Shown: positions 1 to 8,645, counted from the stretch's first letter. The stretch is DNA of 64,000 nucleotides from Cytophagales bacterium (GCA_013298215.1 JAAFKE010000001.1:10692-74691), one strand, 5' to 3'. Notes: generated from the letters alone by a model not told the origin. Translations and numbers: made by a program.

Positions 1-160
1 ACCCGTACAGACAGGGCATGCCCTGTCTAATAAACCCGTACAGACAGGGCATGCCCTGTCTAATAAACCCGTACAGACAGGGCATGCCCTGTCTAATAAA
101 CCCGTACAGACAGGGCATGCCCTGTCTAATAAACCCGTACAGACAGGGCATGCCCTGTCT
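1..160. repeat. 33-bp tandem repeat array built on a palindrome
   Basis: Five head-to-tail copies of a 33-bp unit start at 1, 34, 67, 100 and 133; the last is cut after 28 bp, and the array may continue left of the window. Each unit contains a perfect 20-bp palindrome (9-28 in the first copy; half-site AGACAGGGCA) preceded by GTAC. The same palindrome, with longer arms, lies inside hsdS at 843-870. The four complete copies look identical. The frame that starts at position 2 is open through the whole array and runs into the hsdS ATG at 191, reading PVQTGHALSNK per unit. Confidence 0.97.
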
Positions 161-190
161 CTACCCACAACAATAAAACAAAAATATTAT

Positions 191-1654
191 ATGATGAATA
201 ACCTACAACCCTACCCAAAATACAAACCGTCGGGCATCGCGTGGCTCGGCGATATTCCGCTGCATTGGGAAGTGAAACGAATTAAATATGTCTTTCAAGA
301 ACAAGATAAAAGAAGCGAAACAGGTTTAGAAAACTTATTGTCTGTGTCTCATTACACTGGTGTAACTCTCAAATCTGATAGAATTACAGAGGGAGAACTA
401 ATGACTAACGCAACTACATTAGTTGGGTACAAAATTGTTGAAGAAGGAGATTTAATAATAAATATTATGCTTGCATGGAATGGGAGTTTAGGAATATCAA
501 AATATCACGGCATAACAAGTCCCGCCTATTGTGTTTATAAATCTTTGATTGGTGGCGAAAAATATTTTGGGTATTTATTCAGAACTAAAAATGCTCAACA
601 AGAATTTAAAAAACAATCAACAGGCATAATTGATAGTAGGTTAAGGTTATATTCAGATAATTTTTTTGATATTAAGACCATTATTCCCACCCTCCCCGAA
701 CAAACCGCCATCGCCACCTTCCTCGATTACAAAACCGCCAAAATTGACCGTTTTATTGCCAAGAAAAAGCAATTGATAAAACTCTTAAACGAGCAAAAAG
801 CGGGGATAATTAATGATGCCGTTACCAAAGGCGTGTCATACGGTAGAGACAGGGCATGCCCTGTCTCTACAACAACAACAAAACCATCTGGCATTGAATG
901 GCTGGGCGATATTCCAGAACATTGGGAGGTGAGGAAATTAAAGTATGTTATAAATGGAAAATTAAAATATGGTGCAAATGAGCCAGGAGGCGACTTGCAA
1001 CCAAATGACCCAAGATATATTAGAATAACAGATTTTGATAAATCTGGTTTTTTAAGAAATGATACTTTTTGTTCTTTAAAAGCCGCGTTAGCAGAACCAT
1101 ATTTACTTAAAAATGGTGATATTCTATTTGCAAGAAGCGGTGCTACCGTTGGAAAGACATTTCAATTTAAAAATTATAATGGAGATGCGTGTTATGCTGG
1201 ATATTTGATAAAAGCTGAACCAAATGAGAGTATAGTGTTGAGTGATTATATTTTTCAATATACTTGTTCTGGTATATATGATAAGTGGAAAGGTTTTATT
1301 TTTAATAAAGCAACTATTGAAAATATTGGAGCAGATAAGTACTGTGACTTACCAATAATACTTCCCCCCCTTTCCGAACAAACCGCCATCGTGGCCCACA
1401 TCGAAGCCGAAACGGCCATCATCAATAAAACCATTGCGACGATAGAAAAAGAAATTGTTTTGGTGCAAGAATACAAAACGGCATTGATTGCCGAGGCGGT
1501 AACGGGCAAAATAGATGTGCGAGAATATGAAATTGATAAAATAGACGCAGAAACATTGCACACAATGTCTGAATATGAAAATGAATTGGAAGAAGAAATG
1601 AGTTTGGCGGCAGAGGACGAAGCAGATTATAACAACCAAGAAATAGACAAATGA
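191..1654 (+). CDS. hsdS: Type I restriction-modification specificity subunit S
   Basis: HsdS recognises the bipartite DNA target and docks the HsdM and HsdR subunits. The 487-residue protein shows the usual two-fold repeat. Two target recognition domains each begin with a PSGIxWLGDIPxHWEV motif (about residues 14-29 and 233-248). Each is followed by a conserved helical spacer that begins LPEQTAIA or LSEQTAIV. The ATG at 191 gives the expected short N-terminus before the first motif, but no clear ribosome binding site precedes it and the frame stays open to the window edge. It overlaps hsdR by 4 bp (ATGA), so the two are co-translated. hsdM is not in the window and is probably upstream. A palindromic element sits in the linker between the two halves (residues 218-227) and a degenerate one near the C-terminus. 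Confidence 0.95.
   Translation: MMNNLQPYPKYKPSGIAWLGDIPLHWEVKRIKYVFQEQDKRSETGLENLLSVSHYTGVTLKSDRITEGELMTNATTLVGYKIVEEGDLIINIMLAWNGSLGISKYHGITSPAYCVYKSLIGGEKYFGYLFRTKNAQQEFKKQSTGIIDSRLRLYSDNFFDIKTIIPTLPEQTAIATFLDYKTAKIDRFIAKKKQLIKLLNEQKAGIINDAVTKGVSYGRDRACPVSTTTTKPSGIEWLGDIPEHWEVRKLKYVINGKLKYGANEPGGDLQPNDPRYIRITDFDKSGFLRNDTFCSLKAALAEPYLLKNGDILFARSGATVGKTFQFKNYNGDACYAGYLIKAEPNESIVLSDYIFQYTCSGIYDKWKGFIFNKATIENIGADKYCDLPIILPPLSEQTAIVAHIEAETAIINKTIATIEKEIVLVQEYKTALIAEAVTGKIDVREYEIDKIDAETLHTMSEYENELEEEMSLAAEDEADYNNQEIDK
843..870. repeat. 28-bp palindromic element in the hsdS linker
   Basis: Perfect 28-bp palindrome with outer arms GTAGAGAC and GTCTCTAC and core AGGGCATGCCCT. It is translated in frame as GRDRACPVST between the first coiled-coil spacer and the second recognition domain of HsdS. 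It is the only coding copy here that is not read in the GTA-first frame. It is the same palindrome as in the 1-160 array. Confidence 0.95.
1547..1574. repeat. Degenerate palindromic element near the hsdS 3' end
   Basis: The segment reads GAAACATTGCACACAATGTCTG in the middle with decayed outer arms. It aligns with the core variant ATTGCA/GCAAT seen in hsdR at 3949-3976 and is read in the same frame (peptide AETLHTMSEY). The resemblance of ETLHTMS to ETLHAMS in HsdR supports common origin, but the copy is short and eroded. Confidence 0.55.
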
Positions 1655-4600
1655 ACCAGCAAACCGACACCACCGAAAAAGGCTTAGAAGCCCACATTGC
1701 GCACTATTTGGTTGAGGAGAACCATTTTTTGCTGCGCGAAAACAAGGCTTATGACAATGTGGCCTGTTTGGATACCGCCTTGCTGTTTGAGTTTTTAGAA
1801 ACGACCCAGCCCAAAGCCGTCGCCAAACTTAAAGTACACCACAAAGACCTTTACGAGCAAAAAATAATCAAACGCCTCAACGACCAAATACAGGCCAAAG
1901 GCATCATTGAAGTGTTGCGCAAAGGCATTACAGACGGCTTTACCGACACCAAATTGGAAGTATTTTATGATAAGCCCGTTTCGGCATATAATACAACCAA
2001 CAAAGCAAATTACGATGCCAATTTGTTTTCGGTGATGCGTCAGGTGTATTTTTCGGCTTCAACAAAGCAATCTTTGGACATGATGATTTTCATCAATGGC
2101 ATTCCCGTGATGTCATTTGAGTTGAAAAATGAATTGACCAAACAAAACGTCCACCACGCCATCAAGCAATACAAAGAAGACAGAGACCCCAACGAGGAAC
2201 TGTTTCGTTTGGGCAGATTAATGGTCAATTTTGCGGTGGACACCGAAGAAGTTTGGATGTGTACACAACTCAAAAAAGATAACTCCTATTTTTTGCCATT
2301 CAACAAAGGCAACCACAACGGGGCGGGAAATCCAGCGAATGAGGGCATCAAGACCGATTATTTGTGGAAGGAGATTTTGACAAAAGCAAGCCTAACCGAT
2401 TTGGTTCAAAACTTTTGCACCTATCTAAAAGCAGAAAAGAAACTCATTTTTCCTCGTTATCATCAGTTGCTTGCAGTCCGCAATCTTTTGGCCGATGCCC
2501 AAGCCAAAGGTTCGGGGCAAAAATATTTGATTCAACATTCGGCAGGTTCGGGCAAATCAAATTCCATAGCTTGGTTGGCGCATCAGTTGGTTGGTTTGCA
2601 CGATAAAACGGGCAAAGACAATATTTTTGACACCATCATTGTAGTAACCGACCGCAGGGTTTTAGATGTTCAAATCAGAAACAACATCAAGCAGTTTCAG
2701 CAAGTAAATGGGGTGGTTGAAGCCATAACCGAAGGAAGTAAACAACTCAAAGAAGCACTGGAAGAAGGCAAGAAAATCATCATCACCACCATTCAAAAGT
2801 TCCCGCACATCGTTGAGGAAATTGGCGAATTGCCATCAGCAAACTTTGCCATTATCATTGACGAAGCCCACAGCAGCCTAAGCGGACAAATGGCGCGGAA
2901 ATTAAACGAGGCATTATCGGTGGTGGTAGAGACGGGGCGTGCCCAGTCTCTACACGCCCCGTCTCTGGAAGACGATGAAATAGAAACCGAAGACAACGAC
3001 ACGATTACGGGCGAAGACTTGATAACCAACTTGATTAAATCAAGAAAATTGCTGCCAAATGCCAGTTACTTTGCATTTACGGCAACCCCAAAAAACAAAA
3101 CCTTGGAACTGTTTGGCGTTCCGCATACGGTAGAGACGTTGCATGCAACGTCTCTACACGACGCAACGTCTCTACGCGCAACGTCTTTTCGTGCCTTTCA
3201 TCTATATTCAATGAAACAAGCCATTGAAGAGGGCTTTATCATGGACGTTTTGCAGAATTACACCACCTACCAAAGCTACTACGCGCTCCTCAAAAACATT
3301 GAAGACGACCCAGAATACGATAAAAAGAAAGCACAAAAAAAATTAAAAGCATACGTCGAAAGCCACGACCACGCCATAAAAAAGAAAGCCATGTTAATGA
3401 TTGAGCATTTTATGGAAAATGTAATTCGTAAAAAACGCGTGGGCGGTTTGGCAAAGGCCATGTTGGTAACAAGTAGCCGAGCCAACGCCGTGCAATACAA
3501 AAAAGCCTTTGACGATTATTTGCATAAAATCAACAGTCCATACAAAGCAATCGTGGCTTTTTCGGGCGAAATAGACGGACAAACCGAAGCCAACTTAAAT
3601 GGGTTTTCGAGCAATTCAATCCCTTCGGAATTTGAGAAAAACGAGTATCGTTTTTTATTGGTGGCCAATAAATTTCAGACGGGTTTTGACCAACCGCTTT
3701 TGCACACGATGTACGTGGACAAAAAACTGGGCGGTGTCAATGCCGTTCAAACGCTATCCCGACTGAACCGAAGCCACCCCTTAAAGAAAGATACCTTTGT
3801 TTTGGACTTTGCCAACACAGCCGAGGAAATTTCAATGGCTTTTGCCCCCTATTTTGAAAGTACGATTCTGGCCGAAGCCACCGACCCAAATAAATTGTTT
3901 GACTTGCAAGATGCGTTGGATAATTTTCAGGTATATACCAGAGAACAGTTAGAGACATTGCACGCAATGTCTTTACCCGAGATGCACGCATCATTAGACA
4001 GGTCATCAGCAATTTTTAGAAATGATTTAACCGAAGAACAACAAACAGATTTTCGCGCAAAGGTTAAAACCTACGTGCGGTTATACATTTTCCTTTCGCA
4101 GATTGTGCCTTTCGAGAATCCGTATTTAGAAAGGCTCTACATTTTCTTGAACCATTTGCAAAACAAATTGGGCGGCGAAACGTCGGAGGATTTAGCCAAA
4201 GGTATTTTAGACAATATCAATATGGACAGTTACCGTTTGCAACTGGAAGCCACCACTAATATTGCAATGGAGCAAGGTCAGGATTTAAAGCCGATGCCAA
4301 CCGAAATGCGCGGCGGAAACAGTGAAGCCGAAATTGATAGACTTTCCAGTATATTGCAAACATTCAATGACCGTTTTGGCACTCAGTTTGAAAATGCCGA
4401 TAAAGTGCGACAAATGGTTGAAAACATAGCGCAAGACGTTGCAAAAAATGAAGAACTACTGAATTCAATTAAATATTCGGACGATCAAAACGCGCGAATA
4501 ACCAACGATAAAATCGCTCAACAAGAGTTGTTGAAACACGTGACCACCAATTTTGATTTTTACAAAGTAATTACCGACAACAAAGAGGCTAAAGAAGATT

Positions 4601-4674
4601 TTAACGCTATGTTATTTGGCATGGTGAAAGAAATATTTAACAAAGGACTCAACAGCGGAAATCACGCTAAATAG
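1651..4674 (+). CDS. hsdR: Type I restriction enzyme motor/endonuclease subunit R
   Basis: HsdR translocates unmethylated DNA using ATP and cleaves it. The 1007-residue protein has an N-terminal PD-(D/E)xK-type nuclease (D143, E157-L-K159), a Walker A loop AGSGKS (298-303), a DEAH box (404-407), motif III TATP (477-480) and motif VI QTLSRLNR (from 700), followed by a helical C-terminal region. It overlaps hsdS by 4 bp. Three palindromic elements are translated as part of the protein, at about residues 426-439, 494-513 and 767-776. They lie outside the motifs above, in the interval between DEAH and motif III, just after the TATP segment, and in the C-terminal part, so the catalytic core looks intact. 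The AT-rich composition fits an acquired locus. Confidence 0.96.
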   Translation: MNQQTDTTEKGLEAHIAHYLVEENHFLLRENKAYDNVACLDTALLFEFLETTQPKAVAKLKVHHKDLYEQKIIKRLNDQIQAKGIIEVLRKGITDGFTDTKLEVFYDKPVSAYNTTNKANYDANLFSVMRQVYFSASTKQSLDMMIFINGIPVMSFELKNELTKQNVHHAIKQYKEDRDPNEELFRLGRLMVNFAVDTEEVWMCTQLKKDNSYFLPFNKGNHNGAGNPANEGIKTDYLWKEILTKASLTDLVQNFCTYLKAEKKLIFPRYHQLLAVRNLLADAQAKGSGQKYLIQHSAGSGKSNSIAWLAHQLVGLHDKTGKDNIFDTIIVVTDRRVLDVQIRNNIKQFQQVNGVVEAITEGSKQLKEALEEGKKIIITTIQKFPHIVEEIGELPSANFAIIIDEAHSSLSGQMARKLNEALSVVVETGRAQSLHAPSLEDDEIETEDNDTITGEDLITNLIKSRKLLPNASYFAFTATPKNKTLELFGVPHTVETLHATSLHDATSLRATSFRAFHLYSMKQAIEEGFIMDVLQNYTTYQSYYALLKNIEDDPEYDKKKAQKKLKAYVESHDHAIKKKAMLMIEHFMENVIRKKRVGGLAKAMLVTSSRANAVQYKKAFDDYLHKINSPYKAIVAFSGEIDGQTEANLNGFSSNSIPSEFEKNEYRFLLVANKFQTGFDQPLLHTMYVDKKLGGVNAVQTLSRLNRSHPLKKDTFVLDFANTAEEISMAFAPYFESTILAEATDPNKLFDLQDALDNFQVYTREQLETLHAMSLPEMHASLDRSSAIFRNDLTEEQQTDFRAKVKTYVRLYIFLSQIVPFENPYLERLYIFLNHLQNKLGGETSEDLAKGILDNINMDSYRLQLEATTNIAMEQGQDLKPMPTEMRGGNSEAEIDRLSSILQTFNDRFGTQFENADKVRQMVENIAQDVAKNEELLNSIKYSDDQNARITNDKIAQQELLKHVTTNFDFYKVITDNKEAKEDFNAMLFGMVKEIFNKGLNSGNHAK
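2926..2966. repeat. Palindromic element plus half copy inside hsdR
   Basis: A 28-bp near-palindrome at 2926-2953 has perfect outer arms GTAGAGAC and GTCTCTAC and core GGGGCGTGCCCA. It is followed directly by a half unit ending in GTCTCT (2954-2966). Translated in frame as VETGRAQSLH then APSL, between the DEAH box and motif III of HsdR. Confidence 0.9.
3130..3189. repeat. Palindromic element with two extra half copies inside hsdR
   Basis: A perfect 28-bp palindrome (arms GTAGAGAC/GTCTCTAC, core GTTGCATGCAAC) at 3130-3157 is followed by two right-half copies, each containing GCAACGTCT (3158-3175 and 3176-3189). In frame it adds VETLHATSLH, DATSLR and ATSF. It sits between the ELFGVPHT and RAFHLYSMKQA segments of HsdR. 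Confidence 0.95.
3949..3976. repeat. Mildly degenerate palindromic element inside hsdR
   Basis: A 28-bp segment with slightly decayed arms (TTAGAGAC and GTCTTTAC) and core ATTGCACGCAAT. It is in the same reading frame as the two copies upstream and translates to LETLHAMSLP at residues 767-776. Confidence 0.85.
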
Positions 4675-4839
4675 CCACCGCACCAAGTCAGGCACATTTG
4701 TAAGGCACACAAAGCCAACGCACAAAAGAGCCTGCCTTGTGCCAACGCACAGGCAACAAGCTGCGGTTTTACACACACCCACATTGTAGATGACCGAGGA
4801 GAAAGAGCGAAGTTTTAATAATAGCTGAGACTGTCGCCT
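4675..4839. other. Intergenic segment with a repeated 11-mer
   Basis: The 165 bp between the converging hsdR and the reductase gene hold two direct copies of GCCAACGCACA (4714-4724 and 4741-4751). A small stem-loop (about 4734-4754) forms around the second copy, with TGTGC/GCACA arms. No terminator with a T-run and no open frame of interest is visible. It marks the border between the AT-rich restriction locus and the host-like genes. Confidence 0.5.
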
Positions 4840-5751
4840 TTACAGAGCTTCTACGCCGATCTGGTGCGCCAAGATGGCAATGCCCTCCTCGAAGGTACGG
4901 GGCTGGTAGCCAAGCTGTTGGCGAGCTTTATCTAAACTAAACCCCGTGCGCGGCGGACGGCGAGCGGGCTGGCTAAACGACGATCCGTCGGCTTCGGATA
5001 TAAGCACTTTATTTAACCTAAAATAATCGGCCGTTTTTATGGCCATCTCATGGGGAGTTAAAAAATCAGACCCCGAAATATTGAATATTCCTTCCGCCGC
5101 CTGGTCAACGATCAGGAAGCAACCCTCTGCCAGGTCTTCGGCGAGCGTGGGCGTTCGCCACTGATCCGTCACTACCTTGATGGGTTTGTTGTTTTCGAGC
5201 GAGTTTTTTACCCACAAAATAATGTTGGTGCGGCTCATGTCGTGGGCAATGCCATAGACCAATACTGTTCGCGCAATGCTCCAGCGAATGGGCGCGGTTG
5301 TTACTACTTTTTCGGCGGCGTATTTGCTCCAGCCGTAAAAACTTATCGGGTTGGGCGCGGCGGTTTCGGTGTAGGGGCCAGCGGTTCCGTCAAAAATAAA
5401 GTCGGTAGATAAGTGCAACAAAAAAACGTCGTGCGCGGCGCAGGCCCGCACCAGGTGTTCTACTGCCGTCACGTTTTGCAACCAGCAAGCGTCTTTTTCG
5501 GCCTCGCACTGGTCCACGTTTGTCATGGCCGCAGTGTGAATAATAGCGTGGGGCTTGGTGCGGGCAATCACCGCATCGACCTCATCTTGGTTGGTAATGT
5601 CCATCGCACAGTACAAATACCCGTCCGTGAACGGCAAGCGGTTGTGGCCCCGAGCCGTGGCCACAACTTCAATATCAGCTTTTTGAACCAGCAGCTCCAC
5701 TAATTTTTGCCCAAGCAAACCGTTAGAGCCCGTAATTAAAACACGTTTCAT
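4840..5751 (-). CDS. RmlD-like NAD(P)-dependent sugar-nucleotide reductase
   Basis: Short-chain dehydrogenase/reductase of the dTDP-4-dehydrorhamnose reductase family, 303 residues, the usual length. The N-terminal nucleotide-binding GSNGLLGQ motif (residues 8-15) and the catalytic YGWSK (YxxxK) are intact, and STDFIFDG resembles the family STDYVFDG segment. RmlD itself makes dTDP-L-rhamnose, but no other rml genes are here, so the substrate is uncertain; related stand-alone proteins in Bacteroidota act on unknown nucleotide sugars or resemble the MAT2B regulatory protein. It is a separate unit, 133 bp downstream of the GNAT gene on the same strand. Confidence 0.85.
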   Translation of the reverse strand: MKRVLITGSNGLLGQKLVELLVQKADIEVVATARGHNRLPFTDGYLYCAMDITNQDEVDAVIARTKPHAIIHTAAMTNVDQCEAEKDACWLQNVTAVEHLVRACAAHDVFLLHLSTDFIFDGTAGPYTETAAPNPISFYGWSKYAAEKVVTTAPIRWSIARTVLVYGIAHDMSRTNIILWVKNSLENNKPIKVVTDQWRTPTLAEDLAEGCFLIVDQAAEGIFNISGSDFLTPHEMAIKTADYFRLNKVLISEADGSSFSQPARRPPRTGFSLDKARQQLGYQPRTFEEGIAILAHQIGVEAL

Positions 5752-5884
5752 ACAATTAAGTTATTTCTGACTAACAGAATCATTATTTTTTTACTTCACT
5801 ACCCACCCAAACTCCGTTGGGCAAATTATTGCCGCCGCCATGGCATTACAGACGGTGATCTCGACGGATTCTACAAAAATACAA

Positions 5885-6388
5885 CTATACTTTTGTGGTA
5901 AAAAACCGATTATCCAGCGCCATCCTCGGAAAAGTAGCGGGCAACTCAACGGGATCGATGGCGGCATAGCCCAGTTTTCCATAAAACTTAATGGCCGCGT
6001 GCAGGTAGTCGAGCGTACCCAAATAAAGCTGGCCAATTTGCACTTGTTTGCACCAATCCAACAGGGTGTTGTGCAGTTTGTGGGCAGTTTGGTGCTGGTG
6101 TCCACGGTAATCGGCGCGCACAAACATTTTTCGGATACAACCACTTCCGTCGCCCATGTCTATGAGCGCAATTGTACCCACCACATCGTCGCCAACGACG
6201 GCGCACCAAAAATTGCCTTTTTTTATTTGGTAAAACGTTTCGATGTTTAGTAAATCGGGCTGGTCGTCGATCGTGATGGGTACGCCAAACTCTCCCTGCT
6301 GGATACCCGTAATCAAACGCGCAACTTGGTCTTTATAAATGGACAGGTAAGGAATAATTTTCACGAGAAAGGTTTTTATGGTGGTCAA
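5885..6388 (-). CDS. GNAT-family N-acetyltransferase
   Basis: 167-residue protein with a GNAT core. The acetyl-CoA binding stretch is RKMFVRADYRGHQHQTA in the middle, and the LYLGTLDYLHAAIKFYGKLGY segment is typical of GNAT motif B. The substrate cannot be told. It starts 10 bp after the ppk1 stop and is probably transcribed with it. The pyrophosphate-loop motif reads RGHQHQTA, less conserved than the canonical R/QxxGxG/A. Confidence 0.82.
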   Translation of the reverse strand: MTTIKTFLVKIIPYLSIYKDQVARLITGIQQGEFGVPITIDDQPDLLNIETFYQIKKGNFWCAVVGDDVVGTIALIDMGDGSGCIRKMFVRADYRGHQHQTAHKLHNTLLDWCKQVQIGQLYLGTLDYLHAAIKFYGKLGYAAIDPVELPATFPRMALDNRFFTTKV

Positions 6389-6398
6389 AATACTTGGT

Positions 6399-8645
6399 CT
6401 AATCGTCGGTAAAGAGGCTTGCCTTCATCATTTCTTCTTCCGACACTTCGTAGAACAACTGGTGAATATTAAAGGGTTCGCGGCCGTCGCCGAGTTCGCA
6501 GCGGGCATAGGTTCCGTCTTCTTGCATGTCATAGGAGTTCACGTTGTCGCGCAGGTTGTAGTCTAAAATATGGATCGCCTGCTGCCTCACACGGGGATTT
6601 GCCAGGGTGAAAAGCGACTCAATACGGCGGTCAAAACTCCGCACCATCACGTCGGCACTGCCACCGTATAGCTTCGGATTGTTGTTGTGGTGAAAGTAAA
6701 AAATGCGGGTGTGTTCCAAAAAATCACCCACAATAGAGCGCACCGATATGTTCTCGCTTAGGTTTTTTCGGTGCGGCCTAATACAGCATATTCCCCTCAC
6801 AATGAGCTTAATAGGCACACCCGCCTGCGACGCTCGGTAGAGTTCGTCGATCACAGCTTTGTCTTCGAGCGAGTTTATTTTCCAGCAAATTCCGCTGGGC
6901 AAACCCAGTTTGGCATTTTTGGTTTCGGCCTGAATGAGCTTAATAAGTTGCCGCCGCATGTCGCGCGGGGCGGTTATGAGGTACTGGTAACTTTCGGGCA
7001 GCGAGTGCCCCGTAATAACATTGAAAAACTCGGTGATGTCGCGGTTGTAAATCGGGTCGGCGGTCAAAAGGCCAATGTCGGTGTAGAGCCGCGCGGTGTC
7101 TTCGTTGTAGTTTCCACTGGCCAAATGCGAGTAACTCACCACACCCTGGTTTTCGGCCCGCACCACTTGCAGCAATTTTGTGTGGGTTTTAAATCGGCTT
7201 ATTCCGTGAATCACAAAACAACCAGCCTTTTGCAAACGCTGGGCTTCTCGGATGTTGTTTTCTTCGTCGAAACGTGCTTTCACCTCAAAGAGAACCGAAA
7301 CATGCTTGCCGTTTTCGGCGGCTTTGAGGAGCGCCTCGGTGATGCGCGAGCGTTTGGCGAGGCGATAAATGGTGAGCTTGATGGCCAAAACTTGCGGGTC
7401 GTCGGCGGCCTCTTCCAGGAGCTGAATCACCGGCTCGAAGTTGTTGTAGGGATGGTGCAGCAGAATGTCGCCTTCTTTGATGGTCTCAAAAATATCGGCA
7501 ATCTTGCCCGCCTCCACCCCGAAGGCAGGCACCGACGCTGGCACAGGCGGCGTGCTGGCCTTGAACTCGGGATGCCGCACAATTTGCCACAGGCTCGTAA
7601 AATCGATCATGCGCTCGGCCTCCACAATGTTGTGGGCATCTATTTCCCAGCGTTTTTTGAGCAGGTGCAACATCCATTCTGGAGCGTTGGGTTCTATCTC
7701 AACCCGCACCACGCGTCCCAATCGGCGATTTTTGATTTTCTGCCTAATCTCGTCAATAAAATCAATCTCAATATCGTCCGACTCCTCTACCGTAAAATCG
7801 CCGTTGCGGGTGATCCTAAAAAGGGAGATTGCTTTGATGTCTACGTTTCGGTACAATTTTCTGATCTCGTACCGAATAATTTCTTCGATTGATATAAAAA
7901 CGACCAAGTCTTTGCGCTCAAAAACAACGAAGCGCGGCAGGTTTTGGGGTATTTGCACAAAAGACAGCTTTTGGTTGTCCTCGTCGTCGCCCGCTTTTGA
8001 TGCGCCGTCTTGCTGGGTAATAACCCCAAAAATAAGCACTTTGGCCAGCAGCACGGGAAAAGTATGCGTGTGGTCGAACAACATGGGGGTGAGCATGGGG
8101 TAAATTGTGCGGTCGAAATACTCGATCGCTTTCTTTTGCTCCTTTTCGTTGAGGTCTTCAAACTTCGCTAATTTGAGACCATTGTCTTCAAAAATGGGGA
8201 TCAGCTGCGACGAAAAACAATCCTGTTGCAGGTCATCAAACTGTTGAATGGCGCTGAGGAGGGTCTTTCTAAACGGCACTTCGCGCAGTCCAGAGTAATC
8301 GATGCGCTCCTTGCCAAAATCTAAATAGTTGTACAAACTTCCCACCCGAATCGAATAAAACTCGTCTAAGTTGGAGGCTGTGATGGCCAAAAACTTCAAC
8401 CTTTCAAAGAGTGTACGGCTGGGGTTGCGGGCCTGGTCGAGCACCCTAAAATTAAACTGCAGCCAACTCAAATCTCGACTAATATAATCGGAGCGTTCGA
8501 TGGTTTGGCTCAGTTTTTCTTGCGAACGCGCAAACTGCTCCGAGTACTCGGAGATGGGTTCTTGGCGACCGAAAAATGAAAAAAGATTCGACAACGAACC
8601 TTTTTTCACGGTACTTATACTTTCTGGATTCTCTACTTTTTGCAC
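6399..8645 (-). CDS. ppk1: Polyphosphate kinase 1
   Basis: Makes inorganic polyphosphate from ATP reversibly. The 748-residue protein shows the PPK1 N-terminal signature (YISRDLSWLQFNFRVL, then AITASNLDEFYSIRVG) after a poorly conserved leader of about 50 residues. The phosphorylated histidine is expected at H488 in KTHTKLL, by alignment with E. coli H435. The second conserved histidine lies in FLEHTRIF (H645), and the ATP-binding arginines are in ARFDEENN and SADVMVRSFDRR. Lies 59 bp downstream of gyrB and 10 bp upstream of a GNAT gene, all on the minus strand, suggesting a gyrB-ppk1-GNAT transcript. Confidence 0.96.
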   Translation of the reverse strand: MQKVENPESISTVKKGSLSNLFSFFGRQEPISEYSEQFARSQEKLSQTIERSDYISRDLSWLQFNFRVLDQARNPSRTLFERLKFLAITASNLDEFYSIRVGSLYNYLDFGKERIDYSGLREVPFRKTLLSAIQQFDDLQQDCFSSQLIPIFEDNGLKLAKFEDLNEKEQKKAIEYFDRTIYPMLTPMLFDHTHTFPVLLAKVLIFGVITQQDGASKAGDDEDNQKLSFVQIPQNLPRFVVFERKDLVVFISIEEIIRYEIRKLYRNVDIKAISLFRITRNGDFTVEESDDIEIDFIDEIRQKIKNRRLGRVVRVEIEPNAPEWMLHLLKKRWEIDAHNIVEAERMIDFTSLWQIVRHPEFKASTPPVPASVPAFGVEAGKIADIFETIKEGDILLHHPYNNFEPVIQLLEEAADDPQVLAIKLTIYRLAKRSRITEALLKAAENGKHVSVLFEVKARFDEENNIREAQRLQKAGCFVIHGISRFKTHTKLLQVVRAENQGVVSYSHLASGNYNEDTARLYTDIGLLTADPIYNRDITEFFNVITGHSLPESYQYLITAPRDMRRQLIKLIQAETKNAKLGLPSGICWKINSLEDKAVIDELYRASQAGVPIKLIVRGICCIRPHRKNLSENISVRSIVGDFLEHTRIFYFHHNNNPKLYGGSADVMVRSFDRRIESLFTLANPRVRQQAIHILDYNLRDNVNSYDMQEDGTYARCELGDGREPFNIHQLFYEVSEEEMMKASLFTDD

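Noticed and set aside
1-160. CRISPR array
   Set aside because: The 33-bp units abut directly and are identical, with no variable spacers, and no cas genes are near; it is a simple tandem array.
6771-7892. 373-codon plus-strand open frame
   Set aside because: It lies entirely antisense to ppk1, whose protein is clearly conserved; the frame is a shadow.
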